Assembly (NCBI GenBank): GCA_023957775.1
Contig: JAMLGR010000018.1
Coordinates: forward strand, 1 to 64,000
Origin: Fimbriimonadaceae bacterium
GTDB taxonomy: Bacteria; Armatimonadota; Fimbriimonadia; Fimbriimonadales; Fimbriimonadaceae
Direction: 5' to 3'
Length of the DNA stretch: 64,000 nucleotides
Made by a program: the position numbers and the translations under genes. Position 1 is the stretch's first letter. Every line of letters begins with the position of its first letter. Shown here piece by piece: positions 43,859 to 52,839 of the stretch. The notes beneath the pieces were generated by a model. It saw nothing but the letters and a program-made list of their open reading frames with translations. It ran no database searches and had not been told where the DNA came from.

Positions 43859-44238
43859 CAGTAAAAAGGGCCTTCGCGGTGCATTCGAGAATCGAGGAGC
43901 GCCAGAAGGACCAGCACGGAGTATACCAGCCCCAACCCTGCCAAAAAGCAAGCCATCGCGGAATCCCCAAGGCGGATCGCGAACGTGATCGCGACCCAGT
44001 AAAGCGGCAGCTTGATCAGAAACACGACGGTGGCGAATCCGGCGAATCCGCTTGACGCCCCGCCTTTCTGTCCGACCAGCCACGCGAGAGCGGCGAACGA
44101 TCCGATGCTGAACATCGCCAGCCCCGCCCCCAACGCGAAGCCCAAAGCCTGATCGCCCCTCGACAAAGCCGCGAGCACGAGGCTGGCGACAACGACCGCC
44201 GCGCCGCACAGGCCGAGAGTCCGAAGCGCCGGCCTCAC
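43858..44238 (-). CDS. AtpI-like ATP synthase assembly membrane protein
   Basis: 126 aa, four helices (LCGAAVVVASLVLAAL, LGAGLAMFSIGSFAALAWLV, ATVVFLIKLPLYWVAI, ACFLAGLGLVYSVLVLLALL), the layout of the ATP synthase subunit I family. These proteins help assemble the c-ring or import Mg2+. It begins at a GTG in a GTGA overlap with atpZ and ends in an overlap with atpB. The upstream extension of the frame is arginine-rich and rejected. Confidence 0.78.
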   Translation of the reverse strand: MRPALRTLGLCGAAVVVASLVLAALSRGDQALGFALGAGLAMFSIGSFAALAWLVGQKGGASSGFAGFATVVFLIKLPLYWVAITFAIRLGDSAMACFLAGLGLVYSVLVLLALLDSRMHREGPFY

Positions 44239-44708
44239 GGCCGGTTGGGGCCCTTGGTGATCATCACCACGACCGCGAGGAACCCGGCGAAGAGCCCGAT
44301 CACCGTGCCCCACGTCTGCCACTGGTTGCCGCCAGATCCCTGATCGACGAAGTAACCGATCAGCCAGCCTGCGATGAGGGGTCCGACGAACAGATAGGCC
44401 AGGCCGATCCCGAACGCAACACCACGGTACGACTCGCGATCCGACCGCGTGGGATCGCCCTTGCGCGGCTTGCGTTTGTACTCCCACTCGGGTGGCTCTG
44501 GCATCGCACCGGACCGCAGTTGGCGGCTTTTGTCCTCAATCTCCTTGAGTCGGGCGTCGAATTCGTCGTCTGGATCCGCAGCCGCGCTTGGGGCTCCCGA
44601 GCCATGGTCCGCGCCGAGCAGCCGGTCCGCGGCCTCTTGCGCGGCCTTCTCGATCGCATCGAGATCGGGCTCGTCGTCGTCCGAACGGTGAGGGGCGTCG
44701 TCCGCCAT
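44235..44708 (-). CDS. AtpZ/AtpQ-like ATP synthase gene-1-type protein
   Basis: 157 aa. A ~85-residue acidic, low-complexity N-terminus (SDDDEPDLDAIEKAAQEAAD) precedes the AtpZ core: two helices YRGVAFGIGLAYLFVGPLIA and WGTVIGLFAGFLAVVVMI joined by GYFVDQ. Small AtpZ/AtpQ proteins head atp operons and work with AtpI. The long acidic extension is unusual. TACCTT lies 6 nt before the ATG; the start is only 20 nt from the divergent recG start. Confidence 0.75.
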   Translation of the reverse strand: MADDAPHRSDDDEPDLDAIEKAAQEAADRLLGADHGSGAPSAAADPDDEFDARLKEIEDKSRQLRSGAMPEPPEWEYKRKPRKGDPTRSDRESYRGVAFGIGLAYLFVGPLIAGWLIGYFVDQGSGGNQWQTWGTVIGLFAGFLAVVVMITKGPNRP

Positions 44709-44728
44709 ACTCACAAGGTACCGCACGT

Positions 44729-46834
44729 ATGTCTGCACCTGGTTCCGGATTCGCAACACGATCGCTTCAGACCGACGCCCAGTTCCTCAAGGGCGTCGGA
44801 CCCCGTCTGGCGCCGCTCCTCGCCAAGGCGGGACTGCGCACGGTGTACGACGTGCTGCTCCACCTCCCCCGACGGTACGAAGACCGCACCAACCTCCCGC
44901 CCATCCGCAACCTGCGGCCCGGCCAGTTCGCCACGATCCGGGGCACCGTCTCGGACTTCGAGGGCCGCTCCGCGCGACGCGGCGGGGTCGTCGTGCTCAA
45001 AGCCCTCGTGGGAGACGCCACCGGAACGGCGACCCTCGTCTGGTTCAACCAGCCTTGGATCACGAAACGCCTCGCGGGCTACGACGGCGAGATCATCGCG
45101 TACGGGCTGGTCAAGGAGGGAACGTACGGCTGCGAAATCCACTCCCCCGAGTTCGAGCTGCTGGGTGACGACGACGACCCGGACGCGTTTGCCAAGATCG
45201 TCCCCGTCTACCCGCTCGTCGAGGGGTTGCAGCAGTTCGTCGTGCGCCGCGCGGTGGATGCGGCCCTCGAGGGCTACCTCGGCTTCGTGGAGGACCCCCT
45301 TCCCGAGGAGTTCCGCCGCCGCCACAAGCTGCAGAAGCTCCAGTGGGCGATCCGCCAGGTGCACCATCCCGAAAGCGAGGAGTTTCGCCTCAAGGCGCGC
45401 AAGCGCCTGGTGTTCGACGAGTTCTTCCACCACCAGGTGGGATTGGCCATGCGCCGCGCTGAAACCCAGCTCGAACGCGGGATCGCCTTCGGCCTGGCCG
45501 ATGTCCCGGACCTGAAGGCCCAAGTGCACCAGATGTTCCCGTTCGAGCTGACCGGCGCCCAAAGCCGCGTGGTGGAGGAGATCTGGAGCGACATGGCCTC
45601 GCCGCATCCGATGAACCGGCTCGTGCAGGGGGACGTCGGCTCGGGCAAGACCGCCGTGGCCGCGGCGGCCCTGCTGGCCGCCATCCGGTGCGGCTTCCAA
45701 GGCGCGCTGATGGCCCCGACCGAAATCCTCGCCGAACAGCACTGCGCGCACCTGCACCGACTTCTGGATCCCCTGGGGGTCCGCACGGCGTTGCTCGTCG
45801 GCAAGCAGACGCCGACCCAAAAGAAGAAGGCCGCGGCAGCCGTTGCGAAGGGCGAAGCCGACCTCGCGATCGGGACGCACGCGCTGATCCAAGAGGGCGT
45901 CGAGTTCCAGCGGCTGGGGCTGGTCGTGATCGACGAGCAGCACCGGTTCGGCGTGCTGCAGCGGCTCGCCCTGCGCGAAAAGGCGCTCGGCAACCCCGAT
46001 GTGCTCGTGATGACCGCGACGCCCATCCCGCGGACGCTCACGATGACCCTCTACGGAGACCTCGAGCTGTCCGTCATCGACGAGATGCCGCCAGGCCGGC
46101 AGCCGATCAAGACGTGGTGGAAGCTGCCGCACGAACGGCCTTCGGTGTACGACGCGGTGCGCAAGCTCGTGTCGGAAGGGCGGCAGGCCTATATCGTGTG
46201 CCCCATGGTGAGCGAGGGCGAGAAGATGCTGGCCCAAGCCGCCGAAGAGCTCTACGCGCGCCTCTCGCAGAAGGAGTTCCCCGACCTTCGGGTGGGGCTG
46301 CTGCACGGCCAGCTCAAGGTCTCCGAGAAGGAGGCGGCCATGGACCGCTTCCGCGCTGGCGAGATCGATGTGCTGGTGAGCACCACGGTGATCGAAGTGG
46401 GCGTGGACGTGCCGAACGCCACGATCATGGTGGTGGAGGACGCGAACCGGTTTGGCCTGAGCCAGCTTCACCAACTGCGCGGCCGCGTCGGCCGCGGCTC
46501 GGAGCAGAGCTTCTGCGTGCTCGTCGCGGACGCGAAGACCGACGATGCGCGCGAGCGGATGGACGCGCTTGTGGGAACGAGCGACGGGTTCAAGATCGCG
46601 GAGACGGACCTGCGGCTTCGAGGCCCGGGCGAGATCGCCGGCACGCGCCAGAGCGGCAACCTCGATTTCAAGATTGCGGACCTGGTGCAGGACGGCGTGC
46701 TCCTCGAGGCCGCGCGCCAGGCGGCGATGGAGCTGATCGCCGAGGATCCCGGGCTGAAGAGGCCGGAGCATGCGAAGATTCGGGAGCGCGCCTTGCGCCA
46801 GCCCGGCGAGGTCGCGGTGATCGCGTCGTCGTAG
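44729..46834 (+). CDS. recG: ATP-dependent DNA helicase RecG
   Basis: 701 aa. Wedge (OB) domain with RYEDRTNLPPIRNLRPGQFA, then SF2 helicase domains: Walker A LVQGDVGSGKTAVAAAALL, DEQH box in VIDEQHRFGVLQR, motif III TATPIPRTLTMTLYGDL, motif VI QLRGRVGRGSEQSFCVLV. It remodels stalled replication forks and Holliday junctions. The ATG at 44729 is 20 nt from the divergent atpZ ATG; the frame open to 44588 is over atpZ. Confidence 0.96.
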   Translation: MSAPGSGFATRSLQTDAQFLKGVGPRLAPLLAKAGLRTVYDVLLHLPRRYEDRTNLPPIRNLRPGQFATIRGTVSDFEGRSARRGGVVVLKALVGDATGTATLVWFNQPWITKRLAGYDGEIIAYGLVKEGTYGCEIHSPEFELLGDDDDPDAFAKIVPVYPLVEGLQQFVVRRAVDAALEGYLGFVEDPLPEEFRRRHKLQKLQWAIRQVHHPESEEFRLKARKRLVFDEFFHHQVGLAMRRAETQLERGIAFGLADVPDLKAQVHQMFPFELTGAQSRVVEEIWSDMASPHPMNRLVQGDVGSGKTAVAAAALLAAIRCGFQGALMAPTEILAEQHCAHLHRLLDPLGVRTALLVGKQTPTQKKKAAAAVAKGEADLAIGTHALIQEGVEFQRLGLVVIDEQHRFGVLQRLALREKALGNPDVLVMTATPIPRTLTMTLYGDLELSVIDEMPPGRQPIKTWWKLPHERPSVYDAVRKLVSEGRQAYIVCPMVSEGEKMLAQAAEELYARLSQKEFPDLRVGLLHGQLKVSEKEAAMDRFRAGEIDVLVSTTVIEVGVDVPNATIMVVEDANRFGLSQLHQLRGRVGRGSEQSFCVLVADAKTDDARERMDALVGTSDGFKIAETDLRLRGPGEIAGTRQSGNLDFKIADLVQDGVLLEAARQAAMELIAEDPGLKRPEHAKIRERALRQPGEVAVIASS

Positions 46835-46846
46835 AAGAAGCTGCCG

Positions 46847-47170
46847 ATGCAGATTCCCGAAATCACCCCCCAAGAACTGAAGGCCGAACTCGCAGGCCCC
46901 ACACCCCCAGTCCTGGTCGACGTGCGCGAGCCCTTCGAACTGGAGATCGCGAGGCTGGACCCCCACGTGCTGATTCCCATGGGGGAATTTGTCGAGCGGA
47001 TGGGGGAGTTGGGCACCGAGGACGACTTGGTCATCGTGTGCCGTTCGGGCTCGCGCAGCGCCCGGGTGACCGCGTTCCTGCTCCAGCAGGGCTATCGGCG
47101 GGTCCGAAACCTCGCGGGCGGCGTCTTGCGATGGTCTCGGGACGTCGACCCCACCATGCGACGCTACTGA
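46847..47170 (+). CDS. Rhodanese-like sulfurtransferase domain protein
   Basis: 107 aa single rhodanese domain: LVDVREPFELEIARL, active-site loop VIVCRSGSRSARVTAFLLQQ with the catalytic Cys, and the final NLAGGVLRWSRDVDP. It probably carries persulfide sulfur; partner unknown. It starts 12 nt after recG. The stop codon abuts a heptad-type repeat. Confidence 0.93.
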   Translation: MQIPEITPQELKAELAGPTPPVLVDVREPFELEIARLDPHVLIPMGEFVERMGELGTEDDLVIVCRSGSRSARVTAFLLQQGYRRVRNLAGGVLRWSRDVDPTMRRY

Positions 47171-47212
47171 TCGTGGTTTGTGGTTGGTGGTTTGTGGTTG
47201 TGGTTGTGGTTG
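47170..47212. repeat. GTGGTTTGTGGTTG low-complexity/heptad-like repeat
   Basis: TGATCGTGGTTTGTGGTTGG TGGTTTGTGGTTGTGG: a variant of the heptad family with TGGTTTG units. It follows the rhodanese stop. Confidence 0.65.
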
Positions 47213-47276
47213 AAGCCCCTCGCCCCTCCCCCTTCCGAGGGGCAGGGGGTGAGGGGACTGCCGGTACTCTTGTTGA

Positions 47277-47648
47277 ATGTCCGACTCGCCTCAGGACTCG
47301 CGACAACTCCCGCTGACGTTCATTCTGCTGATCACCGCAGCCCATCTCCTTCTGGCCTCGGTGGGTCTTCACTGGTGGATGCCACAAGTGAGAAGTGTGT
47401 TCGTCGATCTGGGCATCTCCCCCACGCCGACCATGGAGTTCGTCCTGTCGGGTCGGCTCGCACTCCTTGCGCTAGGTGCCAATGGATTACTGGCAGTCAT
47501 CAGTGTGTGGAGGCGGACACCTCTCACGGCGATTTTTGGCATCAGTGCCGTTGTCTTCTTTCACTTAGCGGTCACGTTTGTGGTCCTCTCGAGGCCAGCA
47601 ATCACCCTGGTGGAACATCTGTCATCCGGTGGTGCGGGTGGCTCTTGA
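47277..47648 (+). CDS. Small membrane protein, unknown
   Basis: 123 aa with three helices (PLTFILLITAAHLLLASVGL, LALLALGANGLLAVISVW, AIFGISAVVFFHLAVTFVVL). GGTACTCT lies 6 nt before the ATG with no ribosome binding site, fitting the leaderless pattern. Its 3' end overlaps the convergent gene at 47561 by 88 nt, so one of the two C-termini may be over-long. No family recognised. Confidence 0.6.
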   Translation: MSDSPQDSRQLPLTFILLITAAHLLLASVGLHWWMPQVRSVFVDLGISPTPTMEFVLSGRLALLALGANGLLAVISVWRRTPLTAIFGISAVVFFHLAVTFVVLSRPAITLVEHLSSGGAGGS

Positions 47649-48292
47649 TGACCTGGGGAAATCCACACAAAGTCCTTCTCGCCAATCCCTCCGCCAGAAT
47701 TCGGCACCAAACGCTTTCGTTCCCGCTTCAGCTCGAATCCCCTGGCGCCGACACGGTATTCGCTCACCTGCTCAGTGCGGCTGAATAACTTCCCGCGAAT
47801 GCGGGTTTCGCTTTGTACGCCTCCCACCCACCGGTCGTACAGAGTCAACTCGTCCACCAACCCATCGGAACGGTGAAGAGCGACGACGTTCTTCCACTCG
47901 TCGCGCCGGGACAGGACGAGCGGCTCGGTTTCGCCCTCGCCGACAACCCACAAGAGCGTACGAGACCAATTGGGAACCGGAACATCGATTAGGAGGAGGC
48001 GCTGGCCCGACACGACCGGAAACGCCAACGCGGACGACTGGGCAACGAAGCTTGGCAGCGACGCGGCAATGACCAGATCCGGCATCCTTTCGCTGAGGCC
48101 ATCGATCCGAGCCTCCCACAAGAGGGCGTCGTTCCGACGCACGGCGACGGTCGTGAAGACCTGCAAGGCCTCCGAAATGCTCACGCGCACCACCGCGCTC
48201 CATCGAGCGCCCCCGTGGTCCAGCCATGAGAAGGGGAACGTCGCAACAGGGAAAGAAGTGAGCCAGGGAAGCAAAGCCAGAATCCCGAGCAT
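47561..48292 (-). CDS. Secreted hypothetical protein
   Basis: 243 aa. Signal peptide (GILALLPWLTSFPVATFPF) and a beta-rich exported part (WSAVVRVSISEALQVFTTVA, LLLIDVPVPNWSRTLLWVVG, DELTLYDRWVGGVQSETR). No family recognised. It starts 8 nt after the glutathione-peroxidase stop, so it is co-transcribed. The final ~30 residues overlap the convergent membrane-protein gene. Confidence 0.65.
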   Translation of the reverse strand: MLGILALLPWLTSFPVATFPFSWLDHGGARWSAVVRVSISEALQVFTTVAVRRNDALLWEARIDGLSERMPDLVIAASLPSFVAQSSALAFPVVSGQRLLLIDVPVPNWSRTLLWVVGEGETEPLVLSRRDEWKNVVALHRSDGLVDELTLYDRWVGGVQSETRIRGKLFSRTEQVSEYRVGARGFELKRERKRLVPNSGGGIGEKDFVWISPGHQEPPAPPDDRCSTRVIAGLERTTNVTAK

Positions 48293-48300
48293 CGGCCGAC

Positions 48301-48834
48301 CTATTTCTTCGCCAACGCTTGGTTGATCCTCTCCAAGACTTCGGGAGCGTCGGGCTGGGTCTTGGCGGGGAATCGGGCCATCACCTTGCCGTCTCTCCCG
48401 ATCAGGAACTTGGCGAAGTTCCAGTCGATATCGGTCTCCACGCCGTCGTTGTCCAGCAGCCACTGGTAGAGGGGTGCGATCCCCTCGCCCTTCACCACGA
48501 TCTTGGCGAACATGGGGAACGTCACCTTGTAGGTCTCGGTGCAGAACTGATAGATCTCGGCGTTCGTGCCCGGTTCCTGGCGGTTGAAATCGTTGGCGGG
48601 GAAGCCCAGCACCGCGAACCCCTTTGCCTTGTTCTTGCGGTACAGCGCCTCGAGGCCGGCGTACTGCGGCGTGTTGCCGCACTTGCTGGCCACGTTGACG
48701 ACGAGCAGCACCTGCCCCTTGAAGCGCGCCAACGGCACGGGTTTGCCGTCGATGCCGTTCATCGTGAAGTCGTAGATGGTCGCGGGACCGGTCAGGAGGG
48801 TCGAAGCGAGGACGGTGAGTGCGAGGATGGACAT
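48301..48834 (-). CDS. Glutathione peroxidase-like protein, exported
   Basis: 177 aa. N-terminal signal peptide (MSILALTVLASTLLTGPA), then the GPx fold: peroxidatic Cys in VVNVASKCGNTPQYAGLE, GFPANDFNRQEPGTNAEI with the Gln, and WNFAKFLIGRDG with the Trp/Asn of the catalytic tetrad. Cys replaces selenocysteine, so it most likely uses thioredoxin. The signal peptide places it outside the cytoplasm. Confidence 0.93.
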   Translation of the reverse strand: MSILALTVLASTLLTGPATIYDFTMNGIDGKPVPLARFKGQVLLVVNVASKCGNTPQYAGLEALYRKNKAKGFAVLGFPANDFNRQEPGTNAEIYQFCTETYKVTFPMFAKIVVKGEGIAPLYQWLLDNDGVETDIDWNFAKFLIGRDGKVMARFPAKTQPDAPEVLERINQALAKK

Positions 48835-48835
48835 A

Positions 48836-48869
48836 GTCGTTGGTCGTTCTTCGTTTGTCGTTTGTCGGG
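48836..48869. repeat. Heptad repeat copy
   Basis: TCGTTGGTCGTTCTTCGTTT GTCGTTTGTCGGGG: 7-bp units CGTTGGT/CGTTCTT/CGTTTGT. It lies between the M20 peptidase 3' end and the peroxidase start. Confidence 0.85.
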
Positions 48870-48876
48870 GGAGGGA

Positions 48877-50274
48877 TTAGGCCTTGAGTTGGGTCATTTC
48901 AAAAAGGATATGTGCGTAGATACGGCTCATCTTGTACAGATGCTCCACTTTGAGGCGTTCGTCGTTTTCGTGGGCGTCCCCGTCGCCGGGCCAACCCGTG
49001 CCGATGCTCACCGTGTTCGGGATGGCGCGGGCGTAGGTGCCGCCTCCCATCACGCCGGGGGCCTTGGTCTCTCCGGTCTCCTCTGCCACGACCTTGCAGA
49101 TCGTCTGGACCAGCGGGTGCTCCAGGGGAAAGAAAAGCGAGGGGCTGTCGTCGAAGTCCGCCAACTTCCATCCGCTCGCCAGCGTGGCGAGGTGATCGGT
49201 GCACGACTGGCTGACCTGCTGGCCCTTCCACGTCACGGGATAGCGCACGTTAAATAGAAGTTTCAACTTGGAATCTTCAACAGAAACAACGCCGAGGTTG
49301 CACGTAAGGTCCTTGCTGGCCTCGTCCGCGCCGGCGATGCCGAGGCCCGCGCCTCCGAGGTGCGCGCTCCAGAGCAGCTCTTCGTAAAACGTCTCGCTTT
49401 CGAGCGGGGCGAGCTCGGCGAGGAAGCGGAACACGCGAATCGCGGCCGAGTCTCCGCCGAATGGGATCGAGCCGTGGCACGCCTTCCCGATCGCCTCGAT
49501 CCGCAGCAGGTCGCCGTCCCACCGCCACACGACGTTGCGGTCCCACGCGTCCGCGAGCTTGGCCTCGACGTGGGGCCGCGCCCCGGGACCCACGCGGACC
49601 GCCGCCTGGCACGCGTCGATGACGATGTTCGGCCGTTGGCCACCGGAAGCCTCCACGAGCGCGAACTCCCCGGAAGGCAGCGGCACCTCCACGTGGAGGT
49701 TGGCGATCCCCTTCTCCGCGTGGATCAAGGGCCACCCGCTGTCGGGGGCCACGCCGAAGGTGGGAGGCTCCTCGACCTGCACGTAGCGGTGCACGCACTC
49801 GAACCCCGACTCCTCGTCGCATCCGAACACGATCCGAACGCGGCACCCGAGGTCTCCGGCGACCTCCTTCAGCGCCCGCGCCGCGTAGAACGAGGCCATC
49901 GTCGGGCCTTTGTCGTCCGTGGAGCCCCGGGCATAGAGGTAGTCGCCGTCGATCTCCGCGCCGAACGGCTCGTGTTTCCACCCATCGGAAACGGGCACAA
50001 CGTCGAGGTGGCCAAGCGAGACGATCAGTTTCTCCCCGGTCCCGAACTCGGCATAGCCGCAGTAGCCATCGAGGTCCTTGGTGCGCATGCCCCATCGCTC
50101 GCCCAGGGCGAGCGCGAGGTCGAGCGCTTTGCGATTGGCCGCGCCAAACGGGGCTCCGGGCTCCGCCTCGGTCTCCACCGAGGGGATGCGCAACATGGCG
50201 CGCGTGTCGTCCAGCAGTTCGGATTCGTGGGCGCGCAGCCACTCCTGGGCGCGCTCGACTCGAGGATCGGCCAT
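48877..50274 (-). CDS. M20 family dipeptidase (PepV-like)
   Basis: 465 aa. Zinc ligands in SLGHLDVVP, YARGSTDDKGPTMASF and CDEESG, with a lid domain and the C-terminal GVMGGGTYARAIPNTVSIGT carrying the last His-equivalent region. It is closest to PepV/Sapep dipeptidases that cleave dipeptides from the N-terminus. TAACCT lies 6 nt before the ATG, with no ribosome binding site. Confidence 0.92.
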   Translation of the reverse strand: MADPRVERAQEWLRAHESELLDDTRAMLRIPSVETEAEPGAPFGAANRKALDLALALGERWGMRTKDLDGYCGYAEFGTGEKLIVSLGHLDVVPVSDGWKHEPFGAEIDGDYLYARGSTDDKGPTMASFYAARALKEVAGDLGCRVRIVFGCDEESGFECVHRYVQVEEPPTFGVAPDSGWPLIHAEKGIANLHVEVPLPSGEFALVEASGGQRPNIVIDACQAAVRVGPGARPHVEAKLADAWDRNVVWRWDGDLLRIEAIGKACHGSIPFGGDSAAIRVFRFLAELAPLESETFYEELLWSAHLGGAGLGIAGADEASKDLTCNLGVVSVEDSKLKLLFNVRYPVTWKGQQVSQSCTDHLATLASGWKLADFDDSPSLFFPLEHPLVQTICKVVAEETGETKAPGVMGGGTYARAIPNTVSIGTGWPGDGDAHENDERLKVEHLYKMSRIYAHILFEMTQLKA

Positions 50275-50441
50275 GAGCCGAGGTTACCCCTGCGCCCTCC
50301 ACGTAAGAAAAAGGGCGCACACAACGATCCCGGGCGGCTAGTGGGACCTTCGTGGCGCCACAGGGTGTATTCCATGGCCGGGCCGTGCTGGCCCCGGTAA
50401 AAATGTCGCTTCTTGGGATCGGCCCGCTCTCGGGTAAGACC

Positions 50442-51587
50442 ATGCCCATGCACACAGAGGTCGAGGAGGCGTTCGCCGAGCGGTTTGGAGGCGAGCCCGG
50501 GGTGGTGGTCCGGGCACCCGGTCGGGTGAACCTGATCGGGGAACACACGGACTACTCCGACGGGTGGGTGATGCCGGTCGCCATCGACCGAGAAACATGG
50601 GTCGCGATGCGCCCCACGCGAGGAGAAACGTGGCTGGAGTCGCGCGAGTGCGGCCCGGCGAACCCCTTCCACATCATGGACGTCGAGCCGGGCGCCGTCA
50701 CGGACTGGGGGGCCTATGCGGCGGGGGTCGGCTGGGCGCTCCGCCAGTGGGGCTTTGAAGACGTCGACGACCTCGAGGGCGTGGTGGCCAGCAACATCCC
50801 CATGGGCTCGGGGCTTTCAAGCAGCGCGGCGCTTGAGGTCGCCGTTGCGCTGGCGTGGAGCACGCTGCACCGCTGGGGCCTGGATGGCTGGGAGTTGGCC
50901 AAGGTGTCTCGGGAGGCGGAGAATCGGTTCGTCGGCGTCGCGTGCGGGATCATGGACCAGGCGGTCTGCGCGTTGGCGCGCCCCGGGTGCGCGATGATGC
51001 TGGACACCCGCTCGCTCGAAGCGCGCCACGTGCCCTTGCCCCCGCATTGGCGGATCGTGATCTGCGACACGTGCACGCCCCGCACGTTGGCGGGTTCCGC
51101 GTACAACGAGCGGCGCAGGGAGGTGGAGCGGGCCGCCGCGGAGCTTGGCGTGGCCTCGCTTCGGGACGCGACGCCGGAATCGTTGGAAGCCGGGCGTGGA
51201 TCCTTGGATCCGCTCCTCGATCGTCGAGCGAGACACGTGGTCGGCGAGAACCTGCGCGTCGCGGCATTCGCCGTCGCGCTCGAAAGCGGGGACGCGCGGG
51301 CTGCGGGAAAGGCCATGGCTGAAAGCCACGAGAGCCTCCGAGACCTGTTCGAGGTTTCCAGTCTCGATTTGGACGCGATGGCGGAGTCCGCAGCGGGAGC
51401 GCCCGGGTGCATCGGGGCCCGCATGACGGGTGCCGGATTCGGGGGCGCGTGCGTCGCCCTGGTCGAGGAGGCCCAGGTGGACGAGTTCATCGAGGCCGCC
51501 GGGAGGGGGTTTCACGCGCGGACGGGAGGTTTGGGTAGATTCAGTACTTGCTATGCGGTCGGCGGCGCTTGCGTCATCGACCGGTGA
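50442..51587 (+). CDS. galK: Galactokinase
   Basis: 381 aa GHMP kinase. Signature VRAPGRVNLIGEHTDYSDGW, phosphate loop PMGSGLSSSAALEVAVALAW, ACGIMDQAVCALA and the final RMTGAGFGGACVALV. It phosphorylates galactose at C1 in the Leloir pathway; galT and galE are not adjacent. Start set at ATG 50442 (or 50448). The earlier frame to 50352 lacks support. Confidence 0.94.
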   Translation: MPMHTEVEEAFAERFGGEPGVVVRAPGRVNLIGEHTDYSDGWVMPVAIDRETWVAMRPTRGETWLESRECGPANPFHIMDVEPGAVTDWGAYAAGVGWALRQWGFEDVDDLEGVVASNIPMGSGLSSSAALEVAVALAWSTLHRWGLDGWELAKVSREAENRFVGVACGIMDQAVCALARPGCAMMLDTRSLEARHVPLPPHWRIVICDTCTPRTLAGSAYNERRREVERAAAELGVASLRDATPESLEAGRGSLDPLLDRRARHVVGENLRVAAFAVALESGDARAAGKAMAESHESLRDLFEVSSLDLDAMAESAAGAPGCIGARMTGAGFGGACVALVEEAQVDEFIEAAGRGFHARTGGLGRFSTCYAVGGACVIDR

Positions 51588-51834
51588 GTTGGATGCCAAG
51601 GGTGGAACACGGAGCGCAGATTCGACTTCCTAAGGATGTCGGTTTCGGGCCGAAGTCGACCTGTGGCGTTCGCGGTGATGAGAGTGGGAAGCTTGGTGAT
51701 GGGGACGAAAGAGGGCGCAGGCCCGGCATTTTTGGCGGAATTCGGGTTCCGCACAATTGCCATATCAAAAACACCAGCCCTGTGTGGAAAGAAGAACCTA
51801 GGCGGTTACTTCAATTAGGAATGAGGGGTGGGTC

Positions 51835-52110
51835 ATGCCAATGCCAAGCACAGCTAGAACGGAATCGTCGCAGCGCGCGGTTCGACTAACGAAAAGGGAG
51901 ATCGAGGTTCTGAGCCTCATCGCCCAGGGTCACAGCAGCAAGGAAGCCGCGGAGACCCTGTACGTATCGAAGCGCACTGTGGACTTCCACCTGGCAAACA
52001 TCTACGACAAGCTCCAGGTCAACAACCGTGTTCAAGCGTTCCGCGCTGCGACGCGATTGGGCCTGATCCCGTTCGAGCCGACGTTCGGCCACGCACGGGG
52101 AGAGTCGTAG
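51835..52110 (+). CDS. LuxR-type (GerE) helix-turn-helix regulator
   Basis: 91 aa, a stand-alone GerE domain: LTKREIEVLSLIAQGHSSKE, AAETLYVSKRTVDFHLANIY and DKLQVNNRVQAFRAATRLG. With no receiver or sensor domain it is like GerE of Bacillus and may act as a co-regulator. GAGGGG lies 6 nt before the ATG, one of the better ribosome binding sites in the window. It stands alone after 247 nt of intergenic DNA. Confidence 0.9.
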   Translation: MPMPSTARTESSQRAVRLTKREIEVLSLIAQGHSSKEAAETLYVSKRTVDFHLANIYDKLQVNNRVQAFRAATRLGLIPFEPTFGHARGES

Positions 52111-52188
52111 CAACAACGACAACGTAGACTTGGATTGCATGTCTTTTCGGAGCGGCCTCGCCATTGCTGTGGCGGGGCCGCGGTCGTT

Positions 52189-52839
52189 TTAGCCGCTCGC
52201 AAAGGTGAGGGCGTCCACGGCGGAGGCACCAGCCGCCCGCAGCGCCTGCGCGCACGCTTCCAACGTGCCTCCCGAGGTGCGTACGTCGTCCACCAGCACG
52301 ATGCGGCGTCCCTGCACCTCCGGATGCGCGGCGAAGGCGTCGTGCAGATTCGCGGCGCGGGCCTCCCGGCTCAGGCCGGCCTGCGGCGATGTCGCGTGGG
52401 TGCGTCGGAGCAGTTCCGGGCGCACCGCGGTTCGATCGAAGCGCTCGCACAGCAACTCGGACTGGTTGAAGCCGCGCAGGCATCTCCTGGACCAGTGGAT
52501 GGGAACGGGCACGATCCACGCGCCCTCCATAAAGCCCCAGCGACCGGCGGCCTCCGCCAGCATCGTCGCCATCGGCGCGGCGAGGGACGTCGAGCGGCCG
52601 TACTTCAGCCGCTGAACGGCCTGGGCGGCTCGGCCGGTGTACCGCCAGAGGCAGGCCCACTCGTCGATGCTGGGGACGTGGGCAGGTTCGATGCCCCCTT
52701 CGTATGCTTCGAACTCGGCCGTGCAGACGCTGCAGAGCGCGGGCAGGCCCGTCAGGCCGCAGAGCGCGCATTGGGGCGGATAGACCGCCTCGAGAATCTG
52801 CCTAAGCGAGGCGGTCCAGGTGATTCCTGCTCCGCGCAT
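52189..52839 (-). CDS. ComF family phosphoribosyltransferase-like protein
   Basis: 216 aa. Zinc-knuckle region PPQCALCGLTGLPALCSVC, then the ComF core with RCLRGFNQSELLCERF and the PRPP-binding loop VLVDDVRTSGGTLE. ComF relatives are linked to natural transformation and DNA uptake; function here unproven. Its start lies inside the end of the DUF1854 gene (38-nt overlap). Confidence 0.9.
   Translation of the reverse strand: MRGAGITWTASLRQILEAVYPPQCALCGLTGLPALCSVCTAEFEAYEGGIEPAHVPSIDEWACLWRYTGRAAQAVQRLKYGRSTSLAAPMATMLAEAAGRWGFMEGAWIVPVPIHWSRRCLRGFNQSELLCERFDRTAVRPELLRRTHATSPQAGLSREARAANLHDAFAAHPEVQGRRIVLVDDVRTSGGTLEACAQALRAAGASAVDALTFASG

Noticed and set aside
47170-47212. Possible CRISPR array
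   Set aside because: The repeated TGGTTTG units are contiguous and have no spacers; it belongs to the heptad repeat family. No cas genes are near.
51636-51818. 60-aa plus ORF after galK
   Set aside because: No start signal and no hydrophobic or domain-like pattern; treated as intergenic.
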